Positions 1 to 7,872 of a stretch of 42,943 nt of DNA are shown here, in pieces. The position numbers and the translations under genes are program-made. The stretch is from Hyphomicrobiales bacterium (GTDB lineage: Bacteria > Pseudomonadota > Alphaproteobacteria > Rhizobiales > Rhizobiaceae), in contig UCJH01000074.1 in assembly GCA_900472785.1 (NCBI GenBank), positions 1-42,943 of the forward strand. Direction: 5' to 3'. The notes below the pieces were generated by a model, which did no database searches, was not told the origin of the DNA, and was given only the letters and a program-made list of their open reading frames with translations. How positions within the stretch are numbered: the first letter of the stretch is position 1; each line of letters starts with the position of its first letter.

Positions 1-19
1 CAAATTTGCTCTTTGCCAT
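1..19 (-). CDS. tuf: Elongation factor Tu, first six codons only (partial at window edge)
   Basis: Reading the minus strand from 19 gives an ATG followed by codons for Ala-Lys-Ser-Lys-Phe and the first base of the next codon. MAKSKF is the start of rhizobial EF-Tu, the GTPase that delivers aminoacyl-tRNA to the ribosome. An AGGA sequence lies a few bases upstream of the ATG. The gene follows tRNA-Tyr and tRNA-Gly on the same strand, which matches the well known linkage of tRNA-Tyr, tRNA-Gly and tufB in E. coli. The call rests on six codons plus context, so it is strong but not proven. The rest of the gene lies outside the window. Confidence 0.8.
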
Positions 20-265
20 GGGGTGCGTATCCTGTGATCAGTAGATTGGATCATCCGGCGGCGCCGGTTTGGGGAGGCGTTTAAGGGTTTCGGAAGAATT
101 GCGCAAGACATAATTATTTTGTCTCGTGCACGACTGCCGGCCTTTCGATTTCCGCTATATGGGGTTTGCCGGCAACAAATCCAGCCCGGAACGCCGCGAT
201 TCGGAAACCCAACGGCATTCAGTCGGTTAAACCGGTTTCTTGAATCAAGATATGAAGGGAGCTTA

Positions 266-339
266 TGGAGCGGGTAGCGGGAATCGAACCCGCGTATTCA
301 GCTTGGAAGGCTGCTGCTCTACCATTGAGCTATACCCGC
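266..339 (-). tRNA. tRNA-Gly (anticodon TCC)
   Basis: The minus strand folds as a complete cloverleaf of 74 nt including an encoded CCA end. The acceptor arms GCGGGTA and TACCCGC pair perfectly, the T loop reads GGTTCGATTCC, and the anticodon loop carries TCC between arms CAGCC and GGCTG-like sequence. It sits 27 nt downstream of tRNA-Tyr and about 250 nt upstream of tuf, so it is probably processed from a tRNA-Tyr/tRNA-Gly/tuf transcript. Confidence 0.96.
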
Positions 340-366
340 GGTGCGGTCATCGATCCTGTGACAGAA

Positions 367-451
367 TGGTGGAGGGAGTTGGATTTGAACCAACGTAGGC
401 TGAGCCAACGGATTTACAGTCCGTCCCCTTTAACCACTCGGGCATCCCTCC
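367..451 (-). tRNA. tRNA-Tyr (anticodon GTA)
   Basis: This is an 85-nt minus-strand cloverleaf with a long variable arm, typical of bacterial tRNA-Tyr. The acceptor arms GGAGGGA and TCCCTCC pair, the anticodon loop contains GTA, and the CCA end is encoded. It is the first gene of the tRNA-Tyr, tRNA-Gly, tuf series and lies 85 nt downstream of a strong promoter. Confidence 0.96.
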
Positions 452-536
452 ATTATTCCGTCGGGATCAAGCGACCAAGCTTGTCAGATCGAAGCGGTTC
501 CGGCCGGAGCAAGTCGCCCCTTCAATCTGCGCCGGG

Positions 537-565
537 TATATGACCGCCCCGTTTCATCCTGTCAA
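537..565 (-). promoter_or_regulatory. Promoter for tRNA-Tyr/tRNA-Gly/tuf
   Basis: On the minus strand a perfect -35 hexamer TTGACA (560-565) is followed by a 17-nt spacer and a CATATA -10 hexamer (537-542). It points at tRNA-Tyr, whose 5' end is at 451, so a leader of roughly 80 nt would be removed by processing. A consensus promoter fits a stable-RNA and EF-Tu operon. Confidence 0.7.
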
Positions 566-669
566 CACGACGCGTCAGAAAAAAGTGTGAAATCCGTCAC
601 AAAGGTGCCTTGCCGCGAATTTCGCTGAAAACGGTTCCAAGCCGGCCCCTTCCTCAGTATAAGGCAGCC

Positions 670-1551
670 ATGAGCAAAGATAATCCGGGCGACAAGAGCG
701 CCAAAGACACCCACTACGCCAGCCTGCGCCGCGCCCACCGCGACGCGAAACGCGAACGCGGCGAAATCCCGACGCCGGTGCAGGATCGCCGCAAGAAGAA
801 CGCCGCCGGCGACTGGACGGCGCCGCAACTGGCGCCGGACCAGGTGCTTCTCTACGGTATCCACACCGTTCGCGCCGCGCTCGACAACAAGGAACGACAG
901 ATCATCAAGCTGTCGCTGACGCAGAATGCGCTTGTACGTCTGGAGATCGGCCCGGTCGAAGAACTTGGCTTTCCGGTCGAAATCGTCTCGCCGCAGGATC
1001 TCGACAAGATCCTTGGGCCCGATGCGATCCATCAGGGCGTCATGCTGGAAACACGCCCCCTGCCCGTTCGCCGCCTGTCGGCGCTGACAGATAGCCCGCT
1101 GATCCTCGTTCTGGACCAGATCACCGATCCGCACAATGTCGGTGCGATCATGCGCTCCGCCGTGGCCTTCAATGCCGGGGCGCTGATCACCACCATGCGC
1201 CATAGCCCGACGGAATCCGGGGTCATGGCAAAATCCGCGTCCGGCGCTCTGGAAATGATCCCCTATATCCAGATCACCAATCTCGCCGACGCCTTGGAGG
1301 AGCTGCACAAGCTCGGCTTCACGTCGATCGGCCTCGATTCGGAAGGTCCGGCGCCGCTGGAAACCACCTTTACAGGCGAAAAGATCGCCCTCGTCCTTGG
1401 CGCCGAAGGCAAGGGCCTGCGCCAGAAGACGCGTTCGACGGTCACGGCGCTTGCCCGGCTGGACATGCCGGGCGCCATCAAGTCGCTCAATGTCTCAAAT
1501 GCAGCGGCGATCGCCATGTATGCCGCCCGCGCGCATCTCGCCAAAGGCTGA
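670..1551 (+). CDS. rlmB: TrmH/SpoU-family RNA 2'-O-ribose methyltransferase (RlmB type)
   Basis: The 293-residue protein is a SPOUT-class methyltransferase that transfers a methyl group from S-adenosylmethionine to a ribose 2'-OH. RlmB members act on the 23S rRNA G2251 region. The three SpoU motifs are visible: motif 1 around residues 149-162 (DPHNVGAIMRSA), motif 2 near 243 (LGAEGKGL) and motif 3 near 272 (SLNVSNA). A substrate-binding domain precedes them, after a charged N-terminal tail that varies in the family. I chose the ATG at 670 because the in-frame ATG at 610 would add 20 residues unlike the family. The stop codon sits in a small palindrome shared with the convergent gene. The exact rRNA target is inferred from family membership. 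Confidence 0.88.
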   Translation: MSKDNPGDKSAKDTHYASLRRAHRDAKRERGEIPTPVQDRRKKNAAGDWTAPQLAPDQVLLYGIHTVRAALDNKERQIIKLSLTQNALVRLEIGPVEELGFPVEIVSPQDLDKILGPDAIHQGVMLETRPLPVRRLSALTDSPLILVLDQITDPHNVGAIMRSAVAFNAGALITTMRHSPTESGVMAKSASGALEMIPYIQITNLADALEELHKLGFTSIGLDSEGPAPLETTFTGEKIALVLGAEGKGLRQKTRSTVTALARLDMPGAIKSLNVSNAAAIAMYAARAHLAKG

Positions 1552-1561
1552 ATTCGTTCAG
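1548..1561. other. Small palindrome holding the stop codons of two convergent genes
   Basis: CTGAA-TTCG-TTCAG forms a 5-bp hairpin with a UUCG tetraloop when read as plus-strand RNA. The rlmB stop (1549-1551) and the stop of the opposing gene (1558-1560) both lie in its arms. There is no T tract, so I do not call it an intrinsic terminator. Confidence 0.5.
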
Positions 1562-1836
1562 TTGCGAAAAGATGTCTGGCGCAGGCTTAGTGACGCCGTC
1601 GGGCAGCCGTCCTGCAACCGGCGCCACGTGGTGACGTTCAGCTCCTTCTCGCACCGGGCAAGATAGGGCGCGTCTCCGACCCTGATACAGACGGTTTCGC
1701 CGACTTCGTGCTTGGATCCATCGCGGGCGCGACAGGTGCAATGGGCATCCGGCGGCGCAGCATGAGCCGGCATCGCAACCGTCGCGGTACCGATCACGAC
1801 AAGCACTGAAAACAAGATTGCGGCCATCGTTTGCAT
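1558..1836 (-). CDS. Small secreted cysteine-containing protein, function unknown
   Basis: The 92-residue product begins with a typical Sec signal peptide: a hydrophobic core around residues 4-20 and an AHA-like cleavage site near residue 26. The mature part is about 65 residues with four cysteines, including a CxC pair (HCTCRA), which suggests disulfide bonding in the periplasm. Small proteins of this shape occur in Rhizobiaceae, but I recognise no named family. The gene is convergent with rlmB, with only 6 bp between the stop codons. A second ATG at 1827 would also leave a functional signal peptide, so the start is uncertain by three codons. Confidence 0.65.
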   Translation of the reverse strand: MQTMAAILFSVLVVIGTATVAMPAHAAPPDAHCTCRARDGSKHEVGETVCIRVGDAPYLARCEKELNVTTWRRLQDGCPTASLSLRQTSFRN

Positions 1837-1894
1837 GGCCGCATTCTAGCGCAAACATGCGTCTTGTCGATGCGCTGCGAAGGCAAGGCGGCAA

Positions 1895-2107
1895 TCAGGC
1901 CTTCTTCAGGAATTCCGTGCGCAGGACGAGGCCCTTGATCTTGGCGTGGCGGCATTCGACCTCGTCCGGTTCGTCCGTCAGATGGATGCCCTTGATCACC
2001 GTTCCCCGCTTCAGCGTCTCGGACGTTCCTTTAACTTTCAGGTCCTTGATCAGGGTAACGGTGTCACCTTCCTTGAGGATCGTGCCGTTGCTGTCCTTGA
2101 CATCCAT
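1895..2107 (-). CDS. PhnA-domain protein (YjdM family), short form
   Basis: This 70-residue protein corresponds to the C-terminal PhnA/YjdM domain: D-x-N-G-x-x-L-x-x-GD-x-V at the start, then a basic region and a G-x-V-x-x-G-I-x-L strand pair. Full-length YjdM proteins are about 110 residues and carry an N-terminal zinc ribbon, which is missing here. The name comes from the phosphonate locus, but the family has no firmly established enzymatic role, so I assign none. The start at 2107 has a good AGGAGAG ribosome-binding site 7 nt upstream; the open frame beyond it is not protein-like. Confidence 0.82.
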   Translation of the reverse strand: MDVKDSNGTILKEGDTVTLIKDLKVKGTSETLKRGTVIKGIHLTDEPDEVECRHAKIKGLVLRTEFLKKA

Positions 2108-2251
2108 CTTCGCTCTCCTGTGCAGCGCCCCCCGCGCCCGATATGCCCCGCAGGCTGTAGCGGCTTCATCGCGCTTCGTCCAGCATCGCTCAGACGGCAA
2201 AAAACCGGGCATAGGAATACGCCCGGCTTCTCAGTAGGATGGGAAAATCGA

Positions 2252-2878
2252 TCAGGCGGCCGTGGCGAACTGGGAGTGTTCGGCGATAGCCTTTTCGGCG
2301 CCGGCGATGGCCGACTGCTTGGCATCGTCACCCATGGCGAGGCCTTCGGCGCGGATAAATTCGACATCGGTGATGCCGATGAAGCCGAGGACCGTCGTCA
2401 GGTAGGCCTCCTGGTGGTCCATCGCGCTGATCGGCGAGGCACCCGAATAGTGGCCGCCGCGCGTGGAGGCGATGATCACCTTCTTGCCTTTGGCAAGACC
2501 TTCGACGCCGGTTTCGGTGTAGCGGAACGTCGTGCCGGCAACCAGAATGCGGTCGATCCAGGTCTTCAGCTGTGTCGGGACGGCAAAATTATACATCGGC
2601 GCGCCGATCACGAGGACGTCGGCCTTGAGAAACTCTTCGAGTGCGGCGCGGCCGGCGTTGAGTTCGGAGGCGAGCGATGCTTCGATGCCTTCCGGGCTTG
2701 CCGAGGCAGCCATCAAATGCGCTCCGCTGAGATGGGCAAGAGGCTCGGCGACCAGATCGCGGTAGGTGACGGAGGCCGAGGCTCTGTCAGCTTTCAGGCG
2801 ACCGACGATCGAGGCCGTCAGCCGGCGGGAAACGGAGTGATTTCCAAGAATTCCGGAGTCGATGTGCAGAATGTTCAT
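2252..2878 (-). CDS. azoR: FMN-dependent NADH:quinone oxidoreductase / azoreductase
   Basis: The 208-residue product is a flavodoxin-fold AzoR (AcpD) protein. It uses NADH and FMN for two-electron reduction of quinones and azo compounds and protects against thiol and quinone stress. The N-terminal strand MNILHIDSG and the following serine-rich loop (residues 8-18) form the FMN phosphate site. APMYNF near residue 94 and the STRGGHYS loop near 138 are further flavin contacts. The length matches the family. The ATG at 2878 has an AAGGTG ribosome-binding site. It is divergent from a LysR regulator with a 159-bp intergenic region, the usual arrangement when the regulator controls the reductase. 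Confidence 0.92.
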   Translation of the reverse strand: MNILHIDSGILGNHSVSRRLTASIVGRLKADRASASVTYRDLVAEPLAHLSGAHLMAASASPEGIEASLASELNAGRAALEEFLKADVLVIGAPMYNFAVPTQLKTWIDRILVAGTTFRYTETGVEGLAKGKKVIIASTRGGHYSGASPISAMDHQEAYLTTVLGFIGITDVEFIRAEGLAMGDDAKQSAIAGAEKAIAEHSQFATAA

Positions 2879-2926
2879 GATGGCACCTTCGTGACGTGTT
2901 GTATTCGTTTGCGGTGCACAACATAT

Positions 2927-2988
2927 GTTTCCAAAACAATCGATCGATAAGCCAACACTTTTTCGACAGGGCGTTTCCTGTTAGAAAC
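2927..2988. promoter_or_regulatory. Candidate LysR operator region between azoR and its regulator
   Basis: Two short inverted repeats lie between the divergent genes: GTTT-N3-AAAC at 2927-2937 and GTTTC-N6-GAAAC at 2973-2988. The second contains the T-N11-A pattern typical of LysR-family binding sites. Their use is inferred from position and symmetry only. Confidence 0.4.
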
Positions 2989-3037
2989 AATCCGACCAAA
3001 ACCAAGGCCAATCGGCCGACCAAGGATGGAGCGCTCC

Positions 3038-3985
3038 GTGCAGGACCTCAACGACCTCGCCCTTTTTGCCGCCGTGGTGAAGCACAAGGGGTTTTCAGCC
3101 GCGGCACGCGTGCTCAACATTCCGAAATCCAAGCTCAGCAAACATGTGGCACGGCTTGAACAGCAGCTCGACGTCCGGCTTCTGGAGCGCTCGACGCGCA
3201 AACTGCGGGTGACGGATATCGGCCAGGCCTTCTACGAGCGCTGCGAGGCAATCCTCGCCGGCGTAGAGGCAGCCGAGGCCGTGGTCGCGACGGCAAAGAG
3301 CGAACCGGCGGGACTGGTGCGCCTCGCCTGCCCGATCGGCTTCACGCCGATGATCGCCCATATCATGCCGGCCTTCCACCGCTTCTATCCCGGCATCCGC
3401 GTGCTGATCACGGCAACCAACCGCCGCATCGATCTGGTCGATGAGCGTTTTGATATTGCCCTCAGGGCGCGCGACGAACTCGACACCGACAACCAGCTGA
3501 TCGTTCGAAAACTCGGTGCCGCGCGCAGCTATCTGGCAGCCAGCCCCGATCTCCTGTCGCGCCTGCCGCCGGTCACGATCGAAACCCTCGGCAAGATGCC
3601 GACGCTGTCGATGAACGAGCAACACGCGACCGACACGTGGACACTGCTTCAACGGGACGGCACGGCGCGTGAGATTTCTCATAGCCCGATCATCGGCTGC
3701 AGCGATTTCGGCATTATCGAACAGGCCGCGATCGATGGCCTGGGCATCGCCATGCTGCCGCATCACATCGCCGAACGTGGTTTCCGAACCGGTGCGCTGG
3801 TGCCTGTGCTGCCGGAATGGATGTCGAAAGAAGTCATCGTGCATCTCGTCTTCACCTCGCGGCACGGTATCCTGCCGGCGGTGCGCGCCTTGATCGACTA
3901 TCTGGCGGATACGCTTCCCGGCGCCATGTCCCGCTGCACGGAAGTCGAGCCGCGTCAGGCGACATTGCTGCGCGCCGCCGAATAG
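3038..3985 (+). CDS. LysR-family transcriptional regulator, divergent from azoR
   Basis: The 315-residue protein has an N-terminal winged helix-turn-helix (about residues 3-60; FSAAARVLNIPKSKLSKHVARLE is the recognition region) and a C-terminal two-lobed effector domain (about 90-295). It resembles the large LysR subgroup that regulates neighbouring azoreductase and quinone-reductase genes and senses quinones or electrophiles, but the ligand cannot be read from sequence. I prefer the GTG at 3038, which has a GGAG box 7 nt upstream. The in-frame ATG at 3026 would add four residues but has AAGG directly against it. It probably binds the azoR intergenic region and regulates azoR and itself. Confidence 0.85.
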   Translation: MQDLNDLALFAAVVKHKGFSAAARVLNIPKSKLSKHVARLEQQLDVRLLERSTRKLRVTDIGQAFYERCEAILAGVEAAEAVVATAKSEPAGLVRLACPIGFTPMIAHIMPAFHRFYPGIRVLITATNRRIDLVDERFDIALRARDELDTDNQLIVRKLGAARSYLAASPDLLSRLPPVTIETLGKMPTLSMNEQHATDTWTLLQRDGTAREISHSPIIGCSDFGIIEQAAIDGLGIAMLPHHIAERGFRTGALVPVLPEWMSKEVIVHLVFTSRHGILPAVRALIDYLADTLPGAMSRCTEVEPRQATLLRAAE

Positions 3986-4052
3986 GTTGTAATTGCCCCG
4001 GGGAATCGCTTGCCGCTATGACGGCGCGGCGCTGAGGTTGGGGACAATCCGG

Positions 4053-4775
4053 ATGACACGGGAACGGCGGCGGAGGATCGTCAGGCGACGCAGAACCGCG
4101 ATCGGCGCAATGCTGGTGGCAGGCATAGCCTTCCTTGCCGGGATGACCGATGCGGTGGGCCTGCTTCGTCTCGGCAATTTCGTATCCTTCATGAGCGGCA
4201 ACACGACGCAGGCCGCCGTCGCCATCGCCCGCGGCCAGACGGATCATGCCGTGTTACTCCTCGGCGGGCTGATGGTGTTCGTCGCCGGCAACGCCCTGGG
4301 CATCATCATTGCCCACGGCGCCGCCCGAAGGACCTTCCGGGTCCTGACAACGGTCACCGTCCTGCTCGCCGTTGCGGCAATGCTCACGGCACAGGCACTG
4401 GCCATTGCGCAATTCTACCTGATCATTCTCGCGATGGGCGTTATCAACACCGCCGTCGAGCATATCGAAGGCCTGCCGATCGGGTTGACCTATGTCACCG
4501 GAGGCCTGTCGCGATTCGGTCGCGGGCTTGGTCGCATGCTCATCGGCCAACGCCATCCCGGCTGGCTGATCCAGAGCGTCCCCTGGCTCGGCATGGCCAT
4601 CGGCGCGATCTGCGGCGCCCTGCTCGAAACCCATTTCACGGCCTCGGCCCTGTGGATGACATGCAGCCTCTCCGCAGCGCTTGCAGCCGCAACCTTTCTC
4701 ATCCCGCCACGCCTGCAGCGACGGCTTGCCCATTTTCAAGCGCCGACGCGCAAGATTGCAAAGCCCGGCGGCTAG
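4053..4775 (+). CDS. DUF1275 (YoaK) family membrane protein
   Basis: The 240-residue protein starts with an arginine-rich stretch followed by about six hydrophobic segments. Family hallmarks are visible: AGMTDAVGLLRLGNFVSFMSGNTTQ near residues 29-50 and the TYVTGGLSR motif near 150. DUF1275/YoaK proteins are inner-membrane proteins of unknown function; transport has been suggested but not shown. The ATG at 4053 has GGGGA upstream, and the earlier in-frame ATG would add a non-conserved leader. It lies 68 bp after the LysR gene on the same strand and could be co-transcribed, but nothing else links them. Confidence 0.85.
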   Translation: MTRERRRRIVRRRRTAIGAMLVAGIAFLAGMTDAVGLLRLGNFVSFMSGNTTQAAVAIARGQTDHAVLLLGGLMVFVAGNALGIIIAHGAARRTFRVLTTVTVLLAVAAMLTAQALAIAQFYLIILAMGVINTAVEHIEGLPIGLTYVTGGLSRFGRGLGRMLIGQRHPGWLIQSVPWLGMAIGAICGALLETHFTASALWMTCSLSAALAAATFLIPPRLQRRLAHFQAPTRKIAKPGG

Positions 4776-4891
4776 ACCGTTTCCTCGACGCCCTTTCCCG
4801 AATTCGCCACCCGGATCACACCGCAAAAACAACCGCGCGCAGCATTTTTACTTTACACCGCAACAGAATCTGCTAACTCCCTCCGCGTGCT

Positions 4892-4967
<76 letters not shown>

Positions 4968-5187
4968 TATTTTCTCGCGCGACCGCTAACCAATCCATCT
5001 CGCTGCTGTCACGTCGCTCTGCCTCGTCGCGCCATTCTTTCCTTTTCCCATCTGTTCTTTTGTGCATGATGACGCGGGCATCGTTTGCGCGGTGCCGTTG
5101 GCTGCCGTCATGATCGTGGGGCAGATGACTGCTATATTCGCAGGCCCGCAGACTGGCGCGGTCGCGCAGACAACAGACAGGCATTTC

Positions 5188-5961
5188 ATGGCTCGCACAT
5201 TCCAGACCATCGCCTTCGTCGCTTCTCCCGCCGACGAAGCGCAGAGGGCGGCGGAAGAACTCGGGGCGATTTACGGCAACGAGGATCCGGCAACAGCCGA
5301 TGTCGTCGTGGCACTGGGCGGCGACGGCTTCATGCTTCAGACGCTGCACAAGACAATGAATTCCGGCAAGCTGGTCTACGGCATGAACCGCGGGTCTATC
5401 GGCTTCCTGATGAACCGCTACAGCACCGAAAACCTTCTTGAACGCCTGTCGGAGGCGGTCGAGAATGCATTCCGGCCGCTGGAAATGCAGACGGTGGACA
5501 GCGACGGCAACCGCTTCAAGGCGCTCGCCATCAACGAGGTCTATCTGTTTCGCCAATCCTACCAGGCGGCAAAGCTCAGGGTGGTGGTCGATGGGCGCGT
5601 CCGGCTGGAGGAGCTGATCTGCGATGGCGTACTGCTCTCCACCCCTGCCGGATCCACCGCCTACAATCTCTCCGCCCATGGACCGATCCTGCCGCTGGAG
5701 GCGCCGCTTCTGGCGCTGACGCCGGTCAGTCCATTTCGGCCGCGGCGCTGGCGCGGCGCGCTTTTGCCGAACAAGGTAACGGTCGATATCGCCATTCTCG
5801 AGGCTGACAAGCGGCCGGTCAACGCCGTGGCAGACCACGTGGAAGTCAAGTCCGTGGTGAAGGTGCGCATCGCCGAATCGGAAAACACCACGGCTCGCAT
5901 CCTCTCCGACCCCGATTATTCCTGGTCGGACCGGATTCTTGCCGAGCAGTTTTCGAATTGA
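5188..5961 (+). CDS. nadK: NAD kinase
   Basis: The 257-residue enzyme phosphorylates NAD to NADP with ATP or polyphosphate. The signature GGDG motif is at residues 44-47 (ALGGDGFML). The NEV motif (AINEVYLFR) and the glycine-rich DGVLLSTPAGSTAYNLSAHGPI segment that binds NAD follow in the expected order. The length matches alphaproteobacterial NadK, which is shorter than the E. coli enzyme. I chose the ATG at 5188 because the family begins here and an AGG box lies just upstream; the open frame extends further 5' without homology. It stands alone between tRNA-Thr and a secreted hypothetical protein. Confidence 0.95.
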   Translation: MARTFQTIAFVASPADEAQRAAEELGAIYGNEDPATADVVVALGGDGFMLQTLHKTMNSGKLVYGMNRGSIGFLMNRYSTENLLERLSEAVENAFRPLEMQTVDSDGNRFKALAINEVYLFRQSYQAAKLRVVVDGRVRLEELICDGVLLSTPAGSTAYNLSAHGPILPLEAPLLALTPVSPFRPRRWRGALLPNKVTVDIAILEADKRPVNAVADHVEVKSVVKVRIAESENTTARILSDPDYSWSDRILAEQFSN

Positions 5962-6032
5962 GCGTGACGTCCGGGCATGAACATGGTGATATTGCTGGAG
6001 GATCGAACAAAAATCGCCCTGGAGTTTCCGGA

Positions 6033-6563
6033 ATGTATCGGATCGGCCTGCTGACCCTTTGTACGGCATTGACGCTTGTGACCACCCAGATGCTGGCGCA
6101 GGATGCCGACATTCTGCCAAGCAATATCATTTTCGTGACAAGCACCGGCTATTGGGAGGAAAGCGGCGATCCGCTCGATATTCTCGACCCATCGGCCGCT
6201 CCCTCGACCCAGCAGGCAGCACCGGCGACGGAAACACCGGAGAAGGCCGCAGACGTTCAGCGCGGCTATTATAAGCTGATCGCCGTCCGCCAGCCGGATG
6301 GAACCGCCCATATCCATCTACAGCAGATCGCCTCCGCTGCCGATGGACCGAAAGTCGTTTCCTCCGCTGAACTTGAGGAATTCTCGAACCTGAAGGCCTA
6401 TGTCACCGACATCCGGCCGGAAAGCTCGACCGGCGTTGCAAGGCAGCCCGGCCTATTCGCGACGGTCTACCTGAAGACAGATCCCCAGGCCGTCGAGCCG
6501 GACAGCTGGACCGTGCTGATCGACGATATCGGCGACATCAAAGTCGAGCGCGAAACAAACTGA
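6033..6563 (+). CDS. Secreted protein of unknown function
   Basis: The 176-residue product begins with a signal peptide (hydrophobic residues about 4-17, likely cleavage after MLAQ near residue 22). A proline/alanine/threonine-rich linker follows (about 48-66), then a mixed alpha/beta region without cysteines or recognisable catalytic motifs. I do not recognise the family, although single-copy genes like this are found next to nadK in rhizobia. The start at 6033 is preferred because the longer frame, which overlaps the nadK stop, has no signal peptide at its N-terminus. Probably periplasmic. Confidence 0.7.
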   Translation: MYRIGLLTLCTALTLVTTQMLAQDADILPSNIIFVTSTGYWEESGDPLDILDPSAAPSTQQAAPATETPEKAADVQRGYYKLIAVRQPDGTAHIHLQQIASAADGPKVVSSAELEEFSNLKAYVTDIRPESSTGVARQPGLFATVYLKTDPQAVEPDSWTVLIDDIGDIKVERETN

Positions 6564-6584
6564 CGCGGCGGCCGCGTTCAAACA

Positions 6585-6612
6585 AAAAACCGGACGCTTT
6601 CGGCGCCCGGTC
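6585..6612 (-). terminator. Intrinsic terminator after prfB
   Basis: The arms ACCGGACGC (6590-6598) and GCGCCCGGT (6604-6612) pair with one mismatch around a 5-nt loop. On the minus strand the stem is followed by six T residues (complement of 6585-6590), 27 nt beyond the prfB stop. It ends the amiC-mrcA-prfB series. Confidence 0.75.
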
Positions 6613-6638
6613 TCATTTCATCAGGGCCGCAAGGGCAA

Positions 6639-7770
6639 TCAGCTCAGATCGTCGACCACGGCATCGGCACCGCCATTGACGCGGTGCGCAAGGGCCGCCT
6701 CCATGAATTCGTTCAGGTCGCCGTCGAGCACATCGTCCGGTGCCGTACTGGCGACCCCGGTGCGCAGGTCCTTGACCAGTTGGTAGGGTTGCAGCACGTA
6801 GGAACGGATCTGGTGGCCCCAGCCGATGTCGCTCTTCGACGCCGCTTCGGCGTTGGCCGCCTCTTCGCGCTTTTTCAGCTCGGCCTCATACAGACGGGCG
6901 CGCAACATGTCCCAAGCCTTGGCCTTGTTCTTGTGCTGCGAACGCTCCTGCTGGCACTGGACGACGATGCCGGACGGCATGTGGGTGATGCGCACCGCCG
7001 AATCGGTGGTGTTGACATGCTGTCCGCCGGCGCCCGACGACCGATAGGTGTCGATGCGGCAATCGCTCTCGTTGATGTCGATCTGGATCGAATCGTCGAT
7101 GACCGGATAGACCCAGATCGACGAGAACGAGGTGTGACGGCGGGCGTTGCTGTCGAACGGCGAAATCCGCACCAGACGATGCACGCCCGATTCGGTCTTC
7201 AGCCAGCCATAGGCATTGTGGCCCTTGACGAGAAGCGTCGCCGACTTGATGCCGGCTTCTTCACCGTCATGCACCTCCAGGAGTTCGACCTTGTAGCCCT
7301 GACGCTCAGACCAGCGGGTGTACATGCGCAGGAGGATGTTCGCCCAGTCCTGGCTCTCGGTGCCGCCGGCGCCCGAATGCACTTCCAGATAGGTGTCGTT
7401 GCCGTCGGCCTCGCCGGAGAGCATGGCCTCCACCTGGCGGCGCGCCGCTTCGGTGCGCAGAACACGCAACGCATCCTCGGCTTCCTTGATGACGTCGGTA
7501 TCGCCCTCTTCCTCGCCAAGTTCGATGAGGTCGATCGCATCCTGCATCTGCTGCTCAAAGGCGCGGACGCTGTTGATTCCGTCATCGAGTTGCTGGCGCT
7601 CGCGCATCAGCTTCTGGGCTTCTGCGGCATCGTTCCAGAGGTTCGGATCCTCCGATTTGTTGTTTAACCAGTCCAGTCGTCTTACCGCCTGATCCCAGTC
7701 AAAGATGCCTCCTCAGCAGGCTTATGGCCTGCTTGATTTCGTCGACGATGTTTTCGATTTCGGTCCGCAT
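6639..7770 (-). CDS. prfB: Peptide chain release factor 2, expressed through a +1 programmed frameshift
   Basis: RF2 recognises UGA and UAA stop codons and triggers peptide release. The gene is complement(join(6639..7700,7702..7770)), giving about 376 residues. From the ATG at 7768-7770, 23 codons are read to CTT, then an in-frame TGA (7699-7701); skipping one base resumes the frame with GAC and continues to 6639. An AGGAGG sequence lies just upstream of CTTTGAC, exactly the E. coli-type shift signal. The downstream part has the SPF stop-recognition tripeptide (RISPFDS) and the GGQ peptidyl-hydrolysis motif ([12 protein letters not shown]). It is the last gene after amiC and mrcA and is followed by a terminator. 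This is autoregulation, not a broken gene. Confidence 0.95.
7698..7719 (-). promoter_or_regulatory. prfB programmed frameshift site
   Basis: Minus-strand order: AGGAGG, three bases, then CTT-TGA-C. The internal Shine-Dalgarno-like AGGAGG next to a slippery CTT and a poorly terminating TGA-C context makes ribosomes shift +1 when RF2 is scarce. Codon 24 is the stop codon. The signal agrees with the established prfB autoregulation mechanism. Confidence 0.93.
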
Positions 7771-7872
7771 TGTCCTGCTTCTTGGCGTCTTGTCTATGGA
7801 TGTGCCGTGCATAAACACGGCGGCTTCGGATGTAAAGCCGGCTCTCTGTTTGGCAAGGCTGGAAATGGTGGA

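Noticed and set aside
1548-1561. Intrinsic terminator for rlmB
   Set aside because: The 5-bp UUCG hairpin lacks a T tract and contains both stop codons, so I list it only as a palindrome.
6639-7770. prfB as a frameshifted pseudogene
   Set aside because: The shift signal CTTTGAC with AGGAGG upstream is the established programmed site, and the downstream frame is intact with SPF and GGQ motifs.
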